A model generated the notes under the pieces. It made no database searches. It saw nothing but the letters and a program-made list of their open reading frames with translations, and was not told the origin of the DNA. 64,000 nucleotides of DNA from contig JAIQFY010000005.1 of the NCBI GenBank assembly GCA_020072965.1, positions 186,001-250,000 on the forward strand, written 5' to 3'. Below are positions 55,572 to 64,000 of this stretch, in pieces. The stretch comes from Terriglobia bacterium. Lineage in GTDB: Bacteria; Acidobacteriota; Terriglobia; JAIQFV01. Position 1 is the first letter of the stretch; each line of letters begins with the position of its first letter. The position numbers and the translations under genes are program-made.

Positions 55572-57932
55572 CTAGCCCTTGACTGCATCAAGCATCGACT
55601 GGATGCGCTGCAGGCGTTTGCCGCGATCGCGGACGAACCGCTCGATGCCCTCCAGCAGCCAGCGGGGCGAAAGATGCGCCTCTTCGATGACCTCGTCGAC
55701 GCTTCCGCCCGTGCGCCAGCGGTTGTCCCAGTCGGAGGTCATGGCATACTCCTCGGCAATCTTGGTCATCAACCAGTCGTGCATTAAGCGGCGGCCCCGG
55801 TTAGAGATCACCGTCGAATCAATCCACTCTTTCTCCGGCAGCACCTGGTTGCGATAGGCGTCATCCTGGGCCGCAAACAACTGGGGACTGATCGCCGCCA
55901 CGATCTTGACGTTGAGCCTGGCTTCACCGAGGTCCTTCAGGATCTTGACGATGTTGGCTGTCGTTGAAGTCCCCTGCACAATGATCGTCCCCATCGGTTT
56001 CTGACCCGCGCGAAAAGGCCGCAGTACGTAAGCACCCCGGGCTGCTTCAAAATGTGAGGCGATGCCCAGGGCTTCTCGATTCGGAATCTCGATCGCAGGG
56101 CGGGTGAGATGGAGAGCGATGACGGCGGCGTCCATCTTCAGCGCAGCCCCCAGGACGGGGGCGACTTCGTTGTGCTCCCATGGATGCAAGTCAATGCACT
56201 TGCCATCGGGAAAAAGCTGGGTGACGCCGGGCGCCAGAATTCCAAAGTGGGTGCGCGAATCCTCGGCGGTCTCCGGTCCGGAGTGGCTCGCGCAGAGGAT
56301 AACCTTTCCCGCCTTGATCTGTGAGTCCTGCGCCAGTTGACTGAACAGCCTCATTGGGCCGTACTTCAAGTAAACGAACGATCCGTAAGTAGAGCAGGTC
56401 GCGAAGAACCCGTTGAACTCCTCGAAGGGTTTCTCTGAAAGATTGACACAAGCAATACCAACGGAAAGGCCGGAATTGGAAAACTCGGTGATTTCCTGGG
56501 GCAGCAGTGTTCCCTCGGGGTTCTTCTCGCGCTCGTACCACCCGTATCCTTTCGTGTCGCCAAAGTCCTTGGCGAATCCGGAGATGTTGGTGGAGTCGGC
56601 CAGGTCGGCCGACATCGCCAGAAACAGCGGCCGATCATATTCTTTCCTGCAGAAAGCATTCACCCAGGCTCCCCACTTGGCAAAACCGGCGCGGTTGGCT
56701 TCTTTGGCGCCCGGAGACAGAAACAGTTCCGGAGGATAGTTCCGATAGTCGTAGAGGCGTTCGTCGTGAACGGGATTCCTCTTTGTCTTTAGTCGGAAGC
56801 CTTGAATATCTTCAGGAACCCCCTCTCCAATTTCCACCAGGCGACTGGCAAGGTAATCGACGAGTTCCTGATCGGCACGGATCACATCCACGACCACCTT
56901 CAAATTGTTTCTAAACTGCTCTTTGATGGCGGCGGAATCCTTGGGGGCGGGTTGGGCGTAGCCATCGAACTCCACGCCATACTTGTCCATGAATTCCTTC
57001 TTGGTCTGCCAGAACAACACATGGTTCATCGGATGAGGGGAGCCGTGGGACTTGTTGTCGTACTTCAAGTACCCGCGGCCTTTGCGAGTCTTGAACCAGA
57101 TCATCGTGGGGACCTTGGATGGATTGTTGGCGACCATCGCTTCGATAAAGGGATCCACAATGGTCTCCCACTCGCTTCCCTGGTCTGTTCCGAAGACGCG
57201 CCATCCATAAGGCTGGAACCAATCCACCGGCGTCCCCCGGACGACGGAACTGGCCGGCCGGTCGTCAATTCCAAAATCATTCCAGTCGATACAGAAGTAG
57301 AGGTTGTCCAGGCCCAACCCCCACGCTGAGTTCTTGGACTCGTGGGCCGAACCGGGCGTGAGCCCGCCTTCACCTTCATAAAGGATCACCTTTACTCCAC
57401 TGGCTCCAGCACGCTTCAGGGCCATGGCTTCGCCCACGCCCACTGGAATTCCATGACCGGAGGGGCCGGTATTGAACTTGAGAAACAGTGTTTTTCCTTC
57501 CTGTTCCGCATGCCCCGCCAGTCCCTTGTTGCGGCGAAAGCCAAGCAGGTCTTCCCACGTCAGCTGCCGCTCGCGGGATTCCGGAACCATATACCGGCGG
57601 TCTCCCGTCTGTTCATACTTGGCCCGCAGCGCTTCATTCAAAACAGCCAGGGTGCAATAGATCAGGGGAACCGTATGACCTGCGCCCAAGAGAAATCGAT
57701 CTCCAAAGCGCTTTTCGGGATGCCGGATGTCCCATCGCATGAAGCCGCTCAACAAGGTGGTCAGCAGGGCATGCACCTTGGATCGCGAGCCTCCCGGGTG
57801 GCCGCTCTGCCGATAATTCAAGATAATGTCGATGAATTGGTCGATGCAGTCCTTGGTCTTCTCCCACTTGGGAAATAAGGTGGCGAGTTCTTTGTGTCTT
57901 GAAGACAACAGATCTTCGGTGGCAGTGGACAT
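55572..57932 (-). CDS. tkt: Transketolase-like ThDP enzyme, long form
   Basis: The 786-residue protein is a fused-type transketolase/E1 enzyme. The N-terminal ThDP domain has SGHPGGSRSK (His45), GAGHTVP (His86) and a variant diphosphate motif: GDG reads GEG (187-189) and the closing NN reads as Asn218-Asp219 in CIDWNDFG. The Pyr domain is near 420-600 (FLAMSADLADSTNISG), and the C-terminal domain ends with STTANIVKILKDLGEARLNVKI. It is over 100 residues longer than standard transketolase. AGGAG lies 6 bases before the ATG. A second copy of the same type begins to show at 63601. Confidence 0.85.
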   Translation of the reverse strand: MSTATEDLLSSRHKELATLFPKWEKTKDCIDQFIDIILNYRQSGHPGGSRSKVHALLTTLLSGFMRWDIRHPEKRFGDRFLLGAGHTVPLIYCTLAVLNEALRAKYEQTGDRRYMVPESRERQLTWEDLLGFRRNKGLAGHAEQEGKTLFLKFNTGPSGHGIPVGVGEAMALKRAGASGVKVILYEGEGGLTPGSAHESKNSAWGLGLDNLYFCIDWNDFGIDDRPASSVVRGTPVDWFQPYGWRVFGTDQGSEWETIVDPFIEAMVANNPSKVPTMIWFKTRKGRGYLKYDNKSHGSPHPMNHVLFWQTKKEFMDKYGVEFDGYAQPAPKDSAAIKEQFRNNLKVVVDVIRADQELVDYLASRLVEIGEGVPEDIQGFRLKTKRNPVHDERLYDYRNYPPELFLSPGAKEANRAGFAKWGAWVNAFCRKEYDRPLFLAMSADLADSTNISGFAKDFGDTKGYGWYEREKNPEGTLLPQEITEFSNSGLSVGIACVNLSEKPFEEFNGFFATCSTYGSFVYLKYGPMRLFSQLAQDSQIKAGKVILCASHSGPETAEDSRTHFGILAPGVTQLFPDGKCIDLHPWEHNEVAPVLGAALKMDAAVIALHLTRPAIEIPNREALGIASHFEAARGAYVLRPFRAGQKPMGTIIVQGTSTTANIVKILKDLGEARLNVKIVAAISPQLFAAQDDAYRNQVLPEKEWIDSTVISNRGRRLMHDWLMTKIAEEYAMTSDWDNRWRTGGSVDEVIEEAHLSPRWLLEGIERFVRDRGKRLQRIQSMLDAVKG

Positions 57933-58201
57933 TAAGGCTCCTGGAGTATTTCACCACAGCCTCATGGGTGGCGAAATCGAGGTCGTGACAGCGTGAGCGC
58001 TCCTATAATTCCATTTTCATCAGGAAATCGTCAAGATGTAAAAGCAGCGTAGGGGCGGGGGAGCCGGGACACTTTCTGATGAAGGAGCCCGGGGCGATCG
58101 ACCTCGATCAATCGCCCCGGGCCATTAAGATTCTTGTTCACGAAAATCTACTGAGAATGATTAAATGTAATGACATCCGCGAATGAGTTCGGTGATGACG
58201 G
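57933..58201. other. Intergenic region upstream of the transketolase gene
   Basis: No gene is seen. It contains the perfect hairpin at 58087-58122; a promoter for the transketolase gene was not identified. Confidence 0.4.
58087..58122. repeat. Perfect 12-bp-stem hairpin
   Basis: GCCCGGGGCGAT, a 12-base loop, ATCGCCCCGGGC. It looks like a terminator stem but no T run follows on either strand and no gene ends nearby. Confidence 0.6.
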
Positions 58202-58687
58202 GCGGCTCTGCCGCTTCCGCCGTGACGGACGGAAAAGCTCAGCTTTTCTGGCACATGGAGAGTCTACGCTCCCCCTGATCCGAGGTTGGAGCCCGCCGTC
58301 CCGCGAGGCGCATAGGCGTCAACCCAAAGAGGATTGATTTTAAAGGGGGAGGGGGACGGTTCTGTCGAAATCCCCCCAGCGGAAGCTGGGGGAAAGTTCA
58401 AATACGGCCCACAAACACACGCTCCAAAAAGAGACCACATCCCCCCCATCCCGCTTCGCGGGATGGGGGAGAGATAATGAAAATGGGGTCGCTGCTGTAG
58501 GCTGTACCTGAATCATCCCCCGGCTTCCGCCAGGGGGATTATGGACCGCTCTTTCCTACGGTCTTAGGTTGACGCGTATGCGCGAGGCGGGACGGCGGGC
58601 TCCAGCAGTCTAAGGAAATAGGGGAAGAAGGTTCATCCCGGCAAGCCGGAGGCTTTCCGTCCGCCACGGCGGAAGCGGCAGAGCCGC
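58202..58687. repeat. Nested inverted-repeat island
   Basis: Two concentric pairs of long inverted repeats enclose a structured core. Outer arms: 32 bp at 58202-58233 and 58656-58687 with one mismatch (GCGGCTCTGCCGCTTCCGCC...). Inner arms: 34 bp at 58289-58322 and 58569-58602 with four mismatches (GAGCCCGCCGTCCCGC...GCGTCAA). The core is copy B of the three-hairpin repeat. There is no coding frame. The whole 486-bp unit could fold into one large cruciform. Confidence 0.85.
58329..58572. repeat. Three-hairpin dispersed repeat, copy B
   Basis: Matches 36709-36948 in order and nearly in full sequence: GAGGATTGATT..TAAAGGGG at the left, hairpins CCCCCAGC-ggaa-GCTGGGGG, a CCCCCATCCCGC stem with loop TTC, and CCCCCGGCttccgccAGGGGG, and TCTTAGGTT at the right. 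Differences lie partly in loops (ggaa for acaa) and one stem (a mismatch in hairpin 3). Confidence 0.85.
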
Positions 58688-58769
58688 AAGTCTCAGGTGT
58701 TTCCTAATTCAGAGCCTTTCCCGTCACTATATTCTCTCATCCTCAGTAGTGGAGACAAAACTCACCCAT

Positions 58770-61700
58770 CTAACGCAGGGCCAGCGCCACGCTCGTTCCC
58801 ACGTCATTGAAGAAATCGAGCTGGACCGCTCCCGCGATGCTGGAAGTGCTGAGCAGGATCAGTTGAGTTTGAAATCCCCCGCCATCGACAATTTGTGGGA
58901 GGAACAGAGACCCCACCGGCGGATTGTTCAGATCAGCCACAGGCAGGGTTGAGAAAATGTCCTCGGTGCGCTGGTTCTTCGTGAGCCTCAATGTTAGGGG
59001 AGAGACAGGCACGTTTGAACTCAGTGTCAATACACCCAGGAAGTTCGTGGATAGCGTAGGGATCAATTCGGTAATAAACCGGGCCACATGTCCGTTGGGA
59101 GGGATGGTCAATGTACCTGAAAAAGGCGTCCCATCGAGGCCAGTCAGGCTGAGATTCACGGTCGCCGTAGCAGCATTTCGATTGACGATCGCGATACCGG
59201 TGTTGCGGCTTAATGGCGAGGCGGCGACTTCCACAAACAGCCGTGCTGCGGTGGTCTGGGGAGAATCAGGTACCCCGGCCTGCGAAGAGATGCCGGCACC
59301 GCTCTTACTAGTAAAAATTCCACTCCCGATCGGCAGGGCGCCGGATGAGGGGTTGACCACAGCATAACCGACGCGCAGTGGCCCCAGGCCCGTCGTTGAA
59401 AATTTCACCATCCCGTCAGGCGGCATTGAATAATTCAGTAATCCCTGGGGACCGTCCCCGAAATCCAACGACAACGGCGACCCGTCATCGCCGAACAAGG
59501 AGATCGTTCCCGCACTGGACGTGGTGGCGGAGGGGTTCATCAAGAGGATTTGCGTCGGTAAGCCGCCCCCGTCCACGATTTGAGGGAAGATCAGGTTCGT
59601 CCCGGCCGGGGGGCTGTTCAAATCCGCCAGGGGTAATGCCGTTGAGACAAGTTCCCCGTGCCCGTTGGTCGCGTTCCGCAGATTGGTCGCAGCAAACAAA
59701 TTACAGCTCGAAAGTGTCAGTGTCCCCAGGAAATTGACCGGCAGATTCAAACCCATCTGGCTGACAAAGAGGGCCGTATGGCCGCGCGAACCGAGGTTGA
59801 GGGTCCCTTGGGAAATGCTCAGACCTGTAGCCTCTTTTGCGTCCAAATGGATTGAAATGGGGGCGTCGTTGGGATTGACGAGCGCAACACCGGTGTCCTG
59901 TCCGGTCCCGAGGTCCACAAAGAGCCTGGTGCGCGAGATCAGTGAAGAGGCAGGAACTCCGACTTCAGAGATCAGTGCCCCATTCTGGGTGAATCCGAAG
60001 TTAGCGAGTGCGACCGGCTGAGAGGGTGTTGTGGCGACGAGTTGGCCATAGAAGACCGACAGAGGGCCCTCATTGAGCGACGATTTTGACAGACCCCCAC
60101 CCACGGTCAGAATGGTACTGAAGCTGACCGGGTTATTTCCGGCTTGGACCAGGATAAGAGGGAGTCCGGCAACGGTGATCGTGCCGGTGCGGGGGTTCGC
60201 ATTGGAGTTGGGCGCCACCGCAAAGTTCACGGCGCCGTCCCCGCTGCCGCTGCTACCGGGAGAAACCGTGAGCGAGAGGGAATTACTGCTGGCCGTCCAA
60301 CTGCAGGAGTTCGGCGCCTGGACAGTGGCACTGCCCGTTCCCCCGCTGGCGGTGAAGGATTGACTGGCGGGAGAAATGGCGTTGACGCACGACGAACCGA
60401 GAACCGTGAGGTGGCCGAATCCCGTGGAATCAAATTCATTTCTGCTCTGGTCACCCTGAACGACTACCCAAACAACATAGCCGCCCGGGTTCAAGGGACA
60501 AGGAACGGTTGTCGTCTGGGCGGCATCAATGGTGGTGCCGGGTCCAATGACCGGGGTTTGGAGGGTGGCGAGGAGGAAATCGCTGGCGCTCACACTGGTT
60601 GTTGAAGTGTTCAGGCGGAGAAAGACCGTCGAGGGGCTGGCCGTCCCGTTACCTTGGTTGGAGATGGTGAATCCCACAGAAATGCGCGTCGCCGTGGGGC
60701 CGCTGTCGGGAGTCACCAAGACATTTTGAACTTTCAGGTGGGTGTGACAGGGCGGGCCAGAGAGGGCTTCAATCATTTCGGGAGGAACATTCAACGGGTT
60801 CGGCACAAAACTCAGGATGCTGCCCGATGGAATTTCGGACTTAAACCCGGATCCCGCGTTAGGGCCCAGGAGGACTTGAGCTGTGGTCGTCGAAGGAACC
60901 GCGGGGAATGGAACCGCAGTAGCACAGAAGGTCACCGGAATATCGATACTCTCCACCACTGTCGGGTCATCGGAGAGCACATTGTACGTGAAACTGATGT
61001 CAGCCGGGGTCGTAATGGAGGTGTTCGTGAAAGAGGGGGACGCTCCGTTCAGGGAAATCGTAAGCGCCGCGCTGGTGACCGATGGCGGCAGGGAAACCGT
61101 AACCCCCGGTGATATGCTGGCAAGAACAATCTTCAACTGGGTGCCGTGGGCGGCGGGCTTGGCCCCAGCGTCGCCAGGTTTATGCTGAAGATCATTTTCT
61201 TCCAGTAAGGAGGTCAACGCCGACGGAGTTCGCTCGGTGATGGTGACGGTTCCAACCTGGCAGCGGCCGGGATCGCAGAACACCAAAGGCGCTGCCGAGG
61301 TCACCTTGGCCTGGATCTCATCCAGGACGAAGGCCACGGGAAAGCTGGAGACATTGTCGATCTGGAAGGCATTAGGAGGATTCGCAACGATGGTACCGAA
61401 GACCTGAGTTGCCGGAGGCAGATGGGCCTCGCCGATGTTCGCGCGGATCCCGGCGATACGGATGACATCGCCCACTGCCGCATTGCCGGAAAGGGTGACA
61501 GTGAGGCTATTGGGAGTGACCGCATTCAGCGTGGCGGTGCCAATCACAATCCCCGTGGTCGTGGGTTCGCTCTCGACGTGGGCCTGGCGCGCATTGGAGG
61601 CCTGGGCGTTTGCCACCGTAAAAGCGCCACCGGTGGAATTCACCAGGCCAAACACCGGCGCATAGAGGACCGTGAACGAAGAGGAGGGTGGATATGTTCC

Positions 61701-61871
61701 TGCCACATCGCAGGTCAATGTCAAGTCGCCCATGACTTCTGTCTGTCCATGCAGACGAACCTGAGCGTTGGTTCCACTGAGGACGAAGTGTGGAACTTGG
61801 GCATACAGAGCTCCACTTAGAAAAAGAAGCCCCATCACACCCGCAACAAAAGAGAGTGGTTTGTTAGACAT
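58770..61871 (-). CDS. Large secreted protein with CARDB- and BACON-like domains and a C-terminal duplication
   Basis: The 1033-residue protein has a signal peptide (about 1-25, ending GALYA) and AAGGAG before the ATG. The N-terminal ~350 residues are beta-rich without a known family. A CARDB-like segment (LKVQNVLVTPDSGPTATRISV...) precedes a BACON-like domain near 495-580 (ISPASQSFTASGGTGS, CSWTASSNSLSLTVSPGSSG, ANPRTGTITVAG). The rest is two homologous units of ~190 residues, each with (T/A)RLFV(D/E), TG(V/I)A(L/I)VN, FLG(T/V)LTLSS, LP(L/V)ADLN(S/N)PP and PQIVDGGG(L/F). A cell-surface or extracellular role is inferred; ligand unknown. Confidence 0.85.
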   Translation of the reverse strand: MSNKPLSFVAGVMGLLFLSGALYAQVPHFVLSGTNAQVRLHGQTEVMGDLTLTCDVAGTYPPSSSFTVLYAPVFGLVNSTGGAFTVANAQASNARQAHVESEPTTTGIVIGTATLNAVTPNSLTVTLSGNAAVGDVIRIAGIRANIGEAHLPPATQVFGTIVANPPNAFQIDNVSSFPVAFVLDEIQAKVTSAAPLVFCDPGRCQVGTVTITERTPSALTSLLEENDLQHKPGDAGAKPAAHGTQLKIVLASISPGVTVSLPPSVTSAALTISLNGASPSFTNTSITTPADISFTYNVLSDDPTVVESIDIPVTFCATAVPFPAVPSTTTAQVLLGPNAGSGFKSEIPSGSILSFVPNPLNVPPEMIEALSGPPCHTHLKVQNVLVTPDSGPTATRISVGFTISNQGNGTASPSTVFLRLNTSTTSVSASDFLLATLQTPVIGPGTTIDAAQTTTVPCPLNPGGYVVWVVVQGDQSRNEFDSTGFGHLTVLGSSCVNAISPASQSFTASGGTGSATVQAPNSCSWTASSNSLSLTVSPGSSGSGDGAVNFAVAPNSNANPRTGTITVAGLPLILVQAGNNPVSFSTILTVGGGLSKSSLNEGPLSVFYGQLVATTPSQPVALANFGFTQNGALISEVGVPASSLISRTRLFVDLGTGQDTGVALVNPNDAPISIHLDAKEATGLSISQGTLNLGSRGHTALFVSQMGLNLPVNFLGTLTLSSCNLFAATNLRNATNGHGELVSTALPLADLNSPPAGTNLIFPQIVDGGGLPTQILLMNPSATTSSAGTISLFGDDGSPLSLDFGDGPQGLLNYSMPPDGMVKFSTTGLGPLRVGYAVVNPSSGALPIGSGIFTSKSGAGISSQAGVPDSPQTTAARLFVEVAASPLSRNTGIAIVNRNAATATVNLSLTGLDGTPFSGTLTIPPNGHVARFITELIPTLSTNFLGVLTLSSNVPVSPLTLRLTKNQRTEDIFSTLPVADLNNPPVGSLFLPQIVDGGGFQTQLILLSTSSIAGAVQLDFFNDVGTSVALALR

Positions 61872-62522
61872 TGTTTTTCTCCTTCGGCCGCGTGGATATT
61901 GTTTGATTGCGTCGATTAGAGCTACCTCAAGGAATGAGAACGTAACTTTCCTGGAGACACGAACTCAACAGGTGGAAATCTATGGGTAGAGGAAAGGAGG
62001 TCAGGTGTCTATCTAATCCAAGGCCACGAAAGGCCGGTCATCCAATGGTATGTGAGCAAGTCGACTGTTCGGCTCGTGCTTAGCCTCCGAATACAGTTCA
62101 AAGATCACACGGTAAGCCATTATAGCACATACCGCCGTCGGAGTTGTGGCATTCCCGCGATGAGTCCTTGCGATCAGCAACTCCGCATGGAGATGGGCGT
62201 CAAGGGATGAATCCTGGTGCGACTGAGCTGAAGTTCAGGGATCAGGAATTCGGGGAGGAGAAAAGGAGGTCTGGATCAACACAGGAGATCTGACGGGTGG
62301 GTCATGAAAGACTCCGGCCCACCCACAGGTCTGGATCGGCGGTTAATTCAAAATGATCAAAGTGCATGAAGCCTGCTCATTGAGCTACAGGCATTCACCT
62401 CCACCCGGGTAGGAGCCTCCTCCGGGGACGAAGCTGAGATCTCTCCTGTGCCGCACTGCGCCCCCTTCGATTACTCATCCACGGAGGGAGGCGGGAATAC
62501 CCTTGCCGTGACTCTTTTCAGA
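61872..62522. other. Intergenic region with a possible promoter
   Basis: No supported gene. On the minus strand an extended -10 box TGC-TATAAT (62127-62119) could serve the large secreted protein gene, leaving a leader of about 240 bases. A hairpin with GGGTGGG/CCCACCC arms lies near 62295-62325, without a T run. Confidence 0.4.
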
Positions 62523-63086
62523 TTACGCTGCCTTGTTGATGTAGTCGAACGGATCAACGTGTTCCACGGGTTTCTTCACAGGCTTAAAGTGCAACACAAT
62601 CCCAAACACGCAGGCAAGCGCAATCATCGTCAATGCCGATCCCCCCACCAAGTTCCGGAAACGCAACCACGCGAATTTGTCGAAATATGCGATCGGGAAG
62701 ACGGGCTGGTCGGAATACTGAAAGGAGGTGATATCGGTCTTCTCGGGCACTGCAAAAACGAGAAGATTTTCAGTTGGAGTCGATTCATTCCAGATGGCGG
62801 TTTGAAGCTTGTGGATACCGCCCTGCGTGTCGATCAGTTTCGCCGTATAGAAGTCAATCTCGCGTGGGGCCTTCGGCTTGCCCTCGAATCGCATGACCAC
62901 AAGCTTGTTCTCAGGCTGGGTCAGCAGGTGCTCAGTGGTTGTCTGCAGATCGCTTAGCTTGTCCATGGCCATGAGGTGACCGTAAAGCACCAGCCCCGTG
63001 TAATTCGACTCGTAATAGGACAACACTTCCCACCCTGCGGCCAGCACCACCGCGAGGATGAGCGACAGCAGGAAAAGTTTTTTCAT
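62523..63086 (-). CDS. Two-TM protein with periplasmic domain, unrecognised
   Basis: The 187-residue protein starts at ATG 63086 behind GGAGGG; a longer frame to 63212 is not supported. An N-terminal signal/anchor (KKLFLLSLILAVVLAAG) and a C-terminal membrane helix (about 155-175, SALTMIALACVFGIVLHF) enclose a domain of about 120 residues (SNYTGLVLYGHLMAMDKLSD, ENKLVVMRFEGKPKAPREID, FAVPEKTDITSFQYSDQPVFPI). The short tail KPVKKPVEHVDPFDYINKAA would be cytoplasmic. No family is recognised. Confidence 0.65.
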   Translation of the reverse strand: MKKLFLLSLILAVVLAAGWEVLSYYESNYTGLVLYGHLMAMDKLSDLQTTTEHLLTQPENKLVVMRFEGKPKAPREIDFYTAKLIDTQGGIHKLQTAIWNESTPTENLLVFAVPEKTDITSFQYSDQPVFPIAYFDKFAWLRFRNLVGGSALTMIALACVFGIVLHFKPVKKPVEHVDPFDYINKAA

Positions 63087-63600
63087 GGTGCCCTCCAGGA
63101 ATTCAGATGCTCCTTGAAATGCTTTCGCTACGATGGATGAATCCACTAAACGGCTCTTAAGGATCTTGGGCTCAAGGGAGACTGGAACACGAGGCGGCTC
63201 AACGAAAGTCAAAAAGGTGAGGGTTCAAAGGTGAGGTACTGTGTCGATTTATTTCTGTAAAGCCGCAAAAAGCCTCGCCCTCAGCCACGTTCCCCAAACC
63301 GGGAAACGCGGCCTCGGTTACGGGCTCATTATAAACCACATCACGTCGCTTTAACAAAGGTTATTACAAAATTAAAACTCAACAACTGACGCAGCCCCAT
63401 CAGATCTGATCCGGGTGTCAGCGATAGGATCCACGGACTGCATTCACATCAAAAATCACCCGTTCTCCCCAGGAATACGGGTAGAGGAGGTATTCTTCAC
63501 GATGCACGGTGTCTGTACCCTCCGACAGGGGAAACCCTCTCACCGTCAGAATCCCCCACACCCGTCGGCCTCATTTCATGGACACGCCCGTCAAACCGGA
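63087..63600. other. Intergenic region between the second transketolase and the two-TM gene
   Basis: No gene is supported; a 143-codon plus frame (63415-63846) overlaps the transketolase end and is a shadow. The promoter at 63328-63357 is the only feature. Confidence 0.4.
63328..63357 (-). promoter_or_regulatory. Probable promoter of the two-TM protein gene
   Basis: On the minus strand TTGTTA (63357-63352), 18 bases, TATAAT (63333-63328). The leader to ATG 63086 would be about 235 bases. Confidence 0.5.
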
Positions 63601-64000
63601 TTAGCTGGTGATGTTGTCCAGGATCGACTTCAGGTGCCGCAGTCGGCGCTCGCGTTCACGGACAAAGCGTTCAATTCCGGTCAGCAGCCACTGCGGGGAC
63701 AAATGAGCCTCTTCCAGCACCTCGTCCAAAGTCCCGCCTGTCCGCCAGCGATTGTCCCAGTCGGAGCACATAGCATATTCACGCGCCACATCCGTCTTGA
63801 TCCAGTCGCTCATCAGCCTCAAAGCCCGGTTCGAGATAACCGTTGAATCAATCCAGTCGCCTTCTGAAAGGACTTCGCGTTGATAGGATAAATCCTGCAA
63901 CGCAAATAATTGAGGCGAGATGGCGACGACAATCTTGACATTCAGCTTTTGCTCATCAAGCATGGGGAGGAGCTTGATGATGTTGGCGGTGGTCGAGGTC
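63601..64000 (-). CDS. tkt: Second transketolase-like ThDP enzyme (3' end only)
   Basis: The last 132 codons of a gene entering from the right edge. The protein tail (TSTTANIIKLLPMLDEQKLN, VKIVVAISPQLFALQD, STVISNRALRLMSDW, MCSDWDNRWRTGGTLDEVLE, EAHLSPQWLLTGIERFVRE) lines up without gaps of note with the end of the transketolase at 55572-57932, differing at many positions. It is therefore a diverged paralogue, and two copies of this long-form enzyme lie within 6 kb on the same strand. Confidence 0.88.
   Translation of the reverse strand, partial: TSTTANIIKLLPMLDEQKLNVKIVVAISPQLFALQDLSYQREVLSEGDWIDSTVISNRALRLMSDWIKTDVAREYAMCSDWDNRWRTGGTLDEVLEEAHLSPQWLLTGIERFVRERERRLRHLKSILDNITS

Noticed and set aside
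58087-58122. Strong hairpin as a rho-independent terminator
   Set aside because: No T run on either strand and no gene end within reach; kept only as a hairpin.

Overview
The window reads as chromosomal DNA of a moderately GC-rich Gram-negative bacterium, most probably a member of the Acidobacteriota. The clues are two large TonB-receptor-like proteins with N-terminal carboxypeptidase-regulatory domains (29553-32669 and 45690-48359), a eukaryotic-type Ser/Thr kinase fused to TPR repeats, a VWFA-related secreted protein, an atypical ~790-residue transketolase, and long intergenic spacers full of hairpins. This assignment is inference from gene content. No rRNA, tRNA, CRISPR array, prophage or intact insertion sequence was seen.

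Layout. 1-6992: a truncated XRE regulator with an operator over its promoter, threonine aldolase, HemW-like radical SAM protein, then a convergent glycolytic pair (a phosphofructokinase with pyrophosphate-type signature residues and an archaeal-type class I FBP aldolase) and a zinc-ribbon membrane protein. 7222-14548: a minus-strand run lepB > carA > desaturase-like > thioesterase > carB, interrupted by an oppositely oriented higBA toxin-antitoxin pair. 14857-20629: larB, a secreted two-module protein, then acyl-CoA dehydrogenase, meaB, methylmalonyl-CoA epimerase and a parvulin PPIase, which together point to propionyl/methylmalonyl-CoA metabolism. 20962-27881: a co-directional series mtnP, VWA protein, PfkB kinase, GT-C-like membrane protein, MgtC, DapF homologue, MsrB. 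28066-36381: methyltransferase, TonB receptor, a small D/R/K-rich secreted protein and a membrane PDZ-GAF-SpoIIE phosphatase. 37077-43373: vapBC, prolyl oligopeptidase, Ser/Thr kinase. 43971-52648: a membrane/molybdopterin fusion, the second TonB-like receptor, trehalase, SGNH hydrolase. 52983-64000: isocitrate lyase and its divergent IclR regulator with two palindromic operators, a transketolase, a long secreted BACON/CARDB protein, a two-TM protein, and the 3' end of a second transketolase.

How genes fit together: aceA/iclR (glyoxylate shunt), meaB/mce/acyl-CoA dehydrogenase (short or branched acyl-CoA and propionate), and PFK/aldolase/transketolase make up much of a central-carbon toolkit. 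carA/carB feed arginine and pyrimidines. Signal peptidase, PPIase, MsrB and the TonB receptors serve the envelope. The kinase and the SpoIIE-type phosphatase are signalling proteins. The prolyl oligopeptidase and the kinase are preceded by nearly identical promoters, which hints at shared transcriptional control.

The most unusual observations are a DapF homologue in which both catalytic cysteines are serine; a ~240-bp three-hairpin repeat present twice (36709-36948 and 58329-58572), one copy sitting inside two nested pairs of long inverted repeats; a 119-bp MITE-like element with 18-bp perfect terminal repeats (51192-51310); two islands of inverted arms built from degenerate short repeats, one of which has become the C-terminus of CarB; and genes (vapB, trehalase) whose promoters imply leaderless mRNAs. 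No single multi-gene system stood out as clearly new; the structured repeat family is the best candidate for something undescribed.
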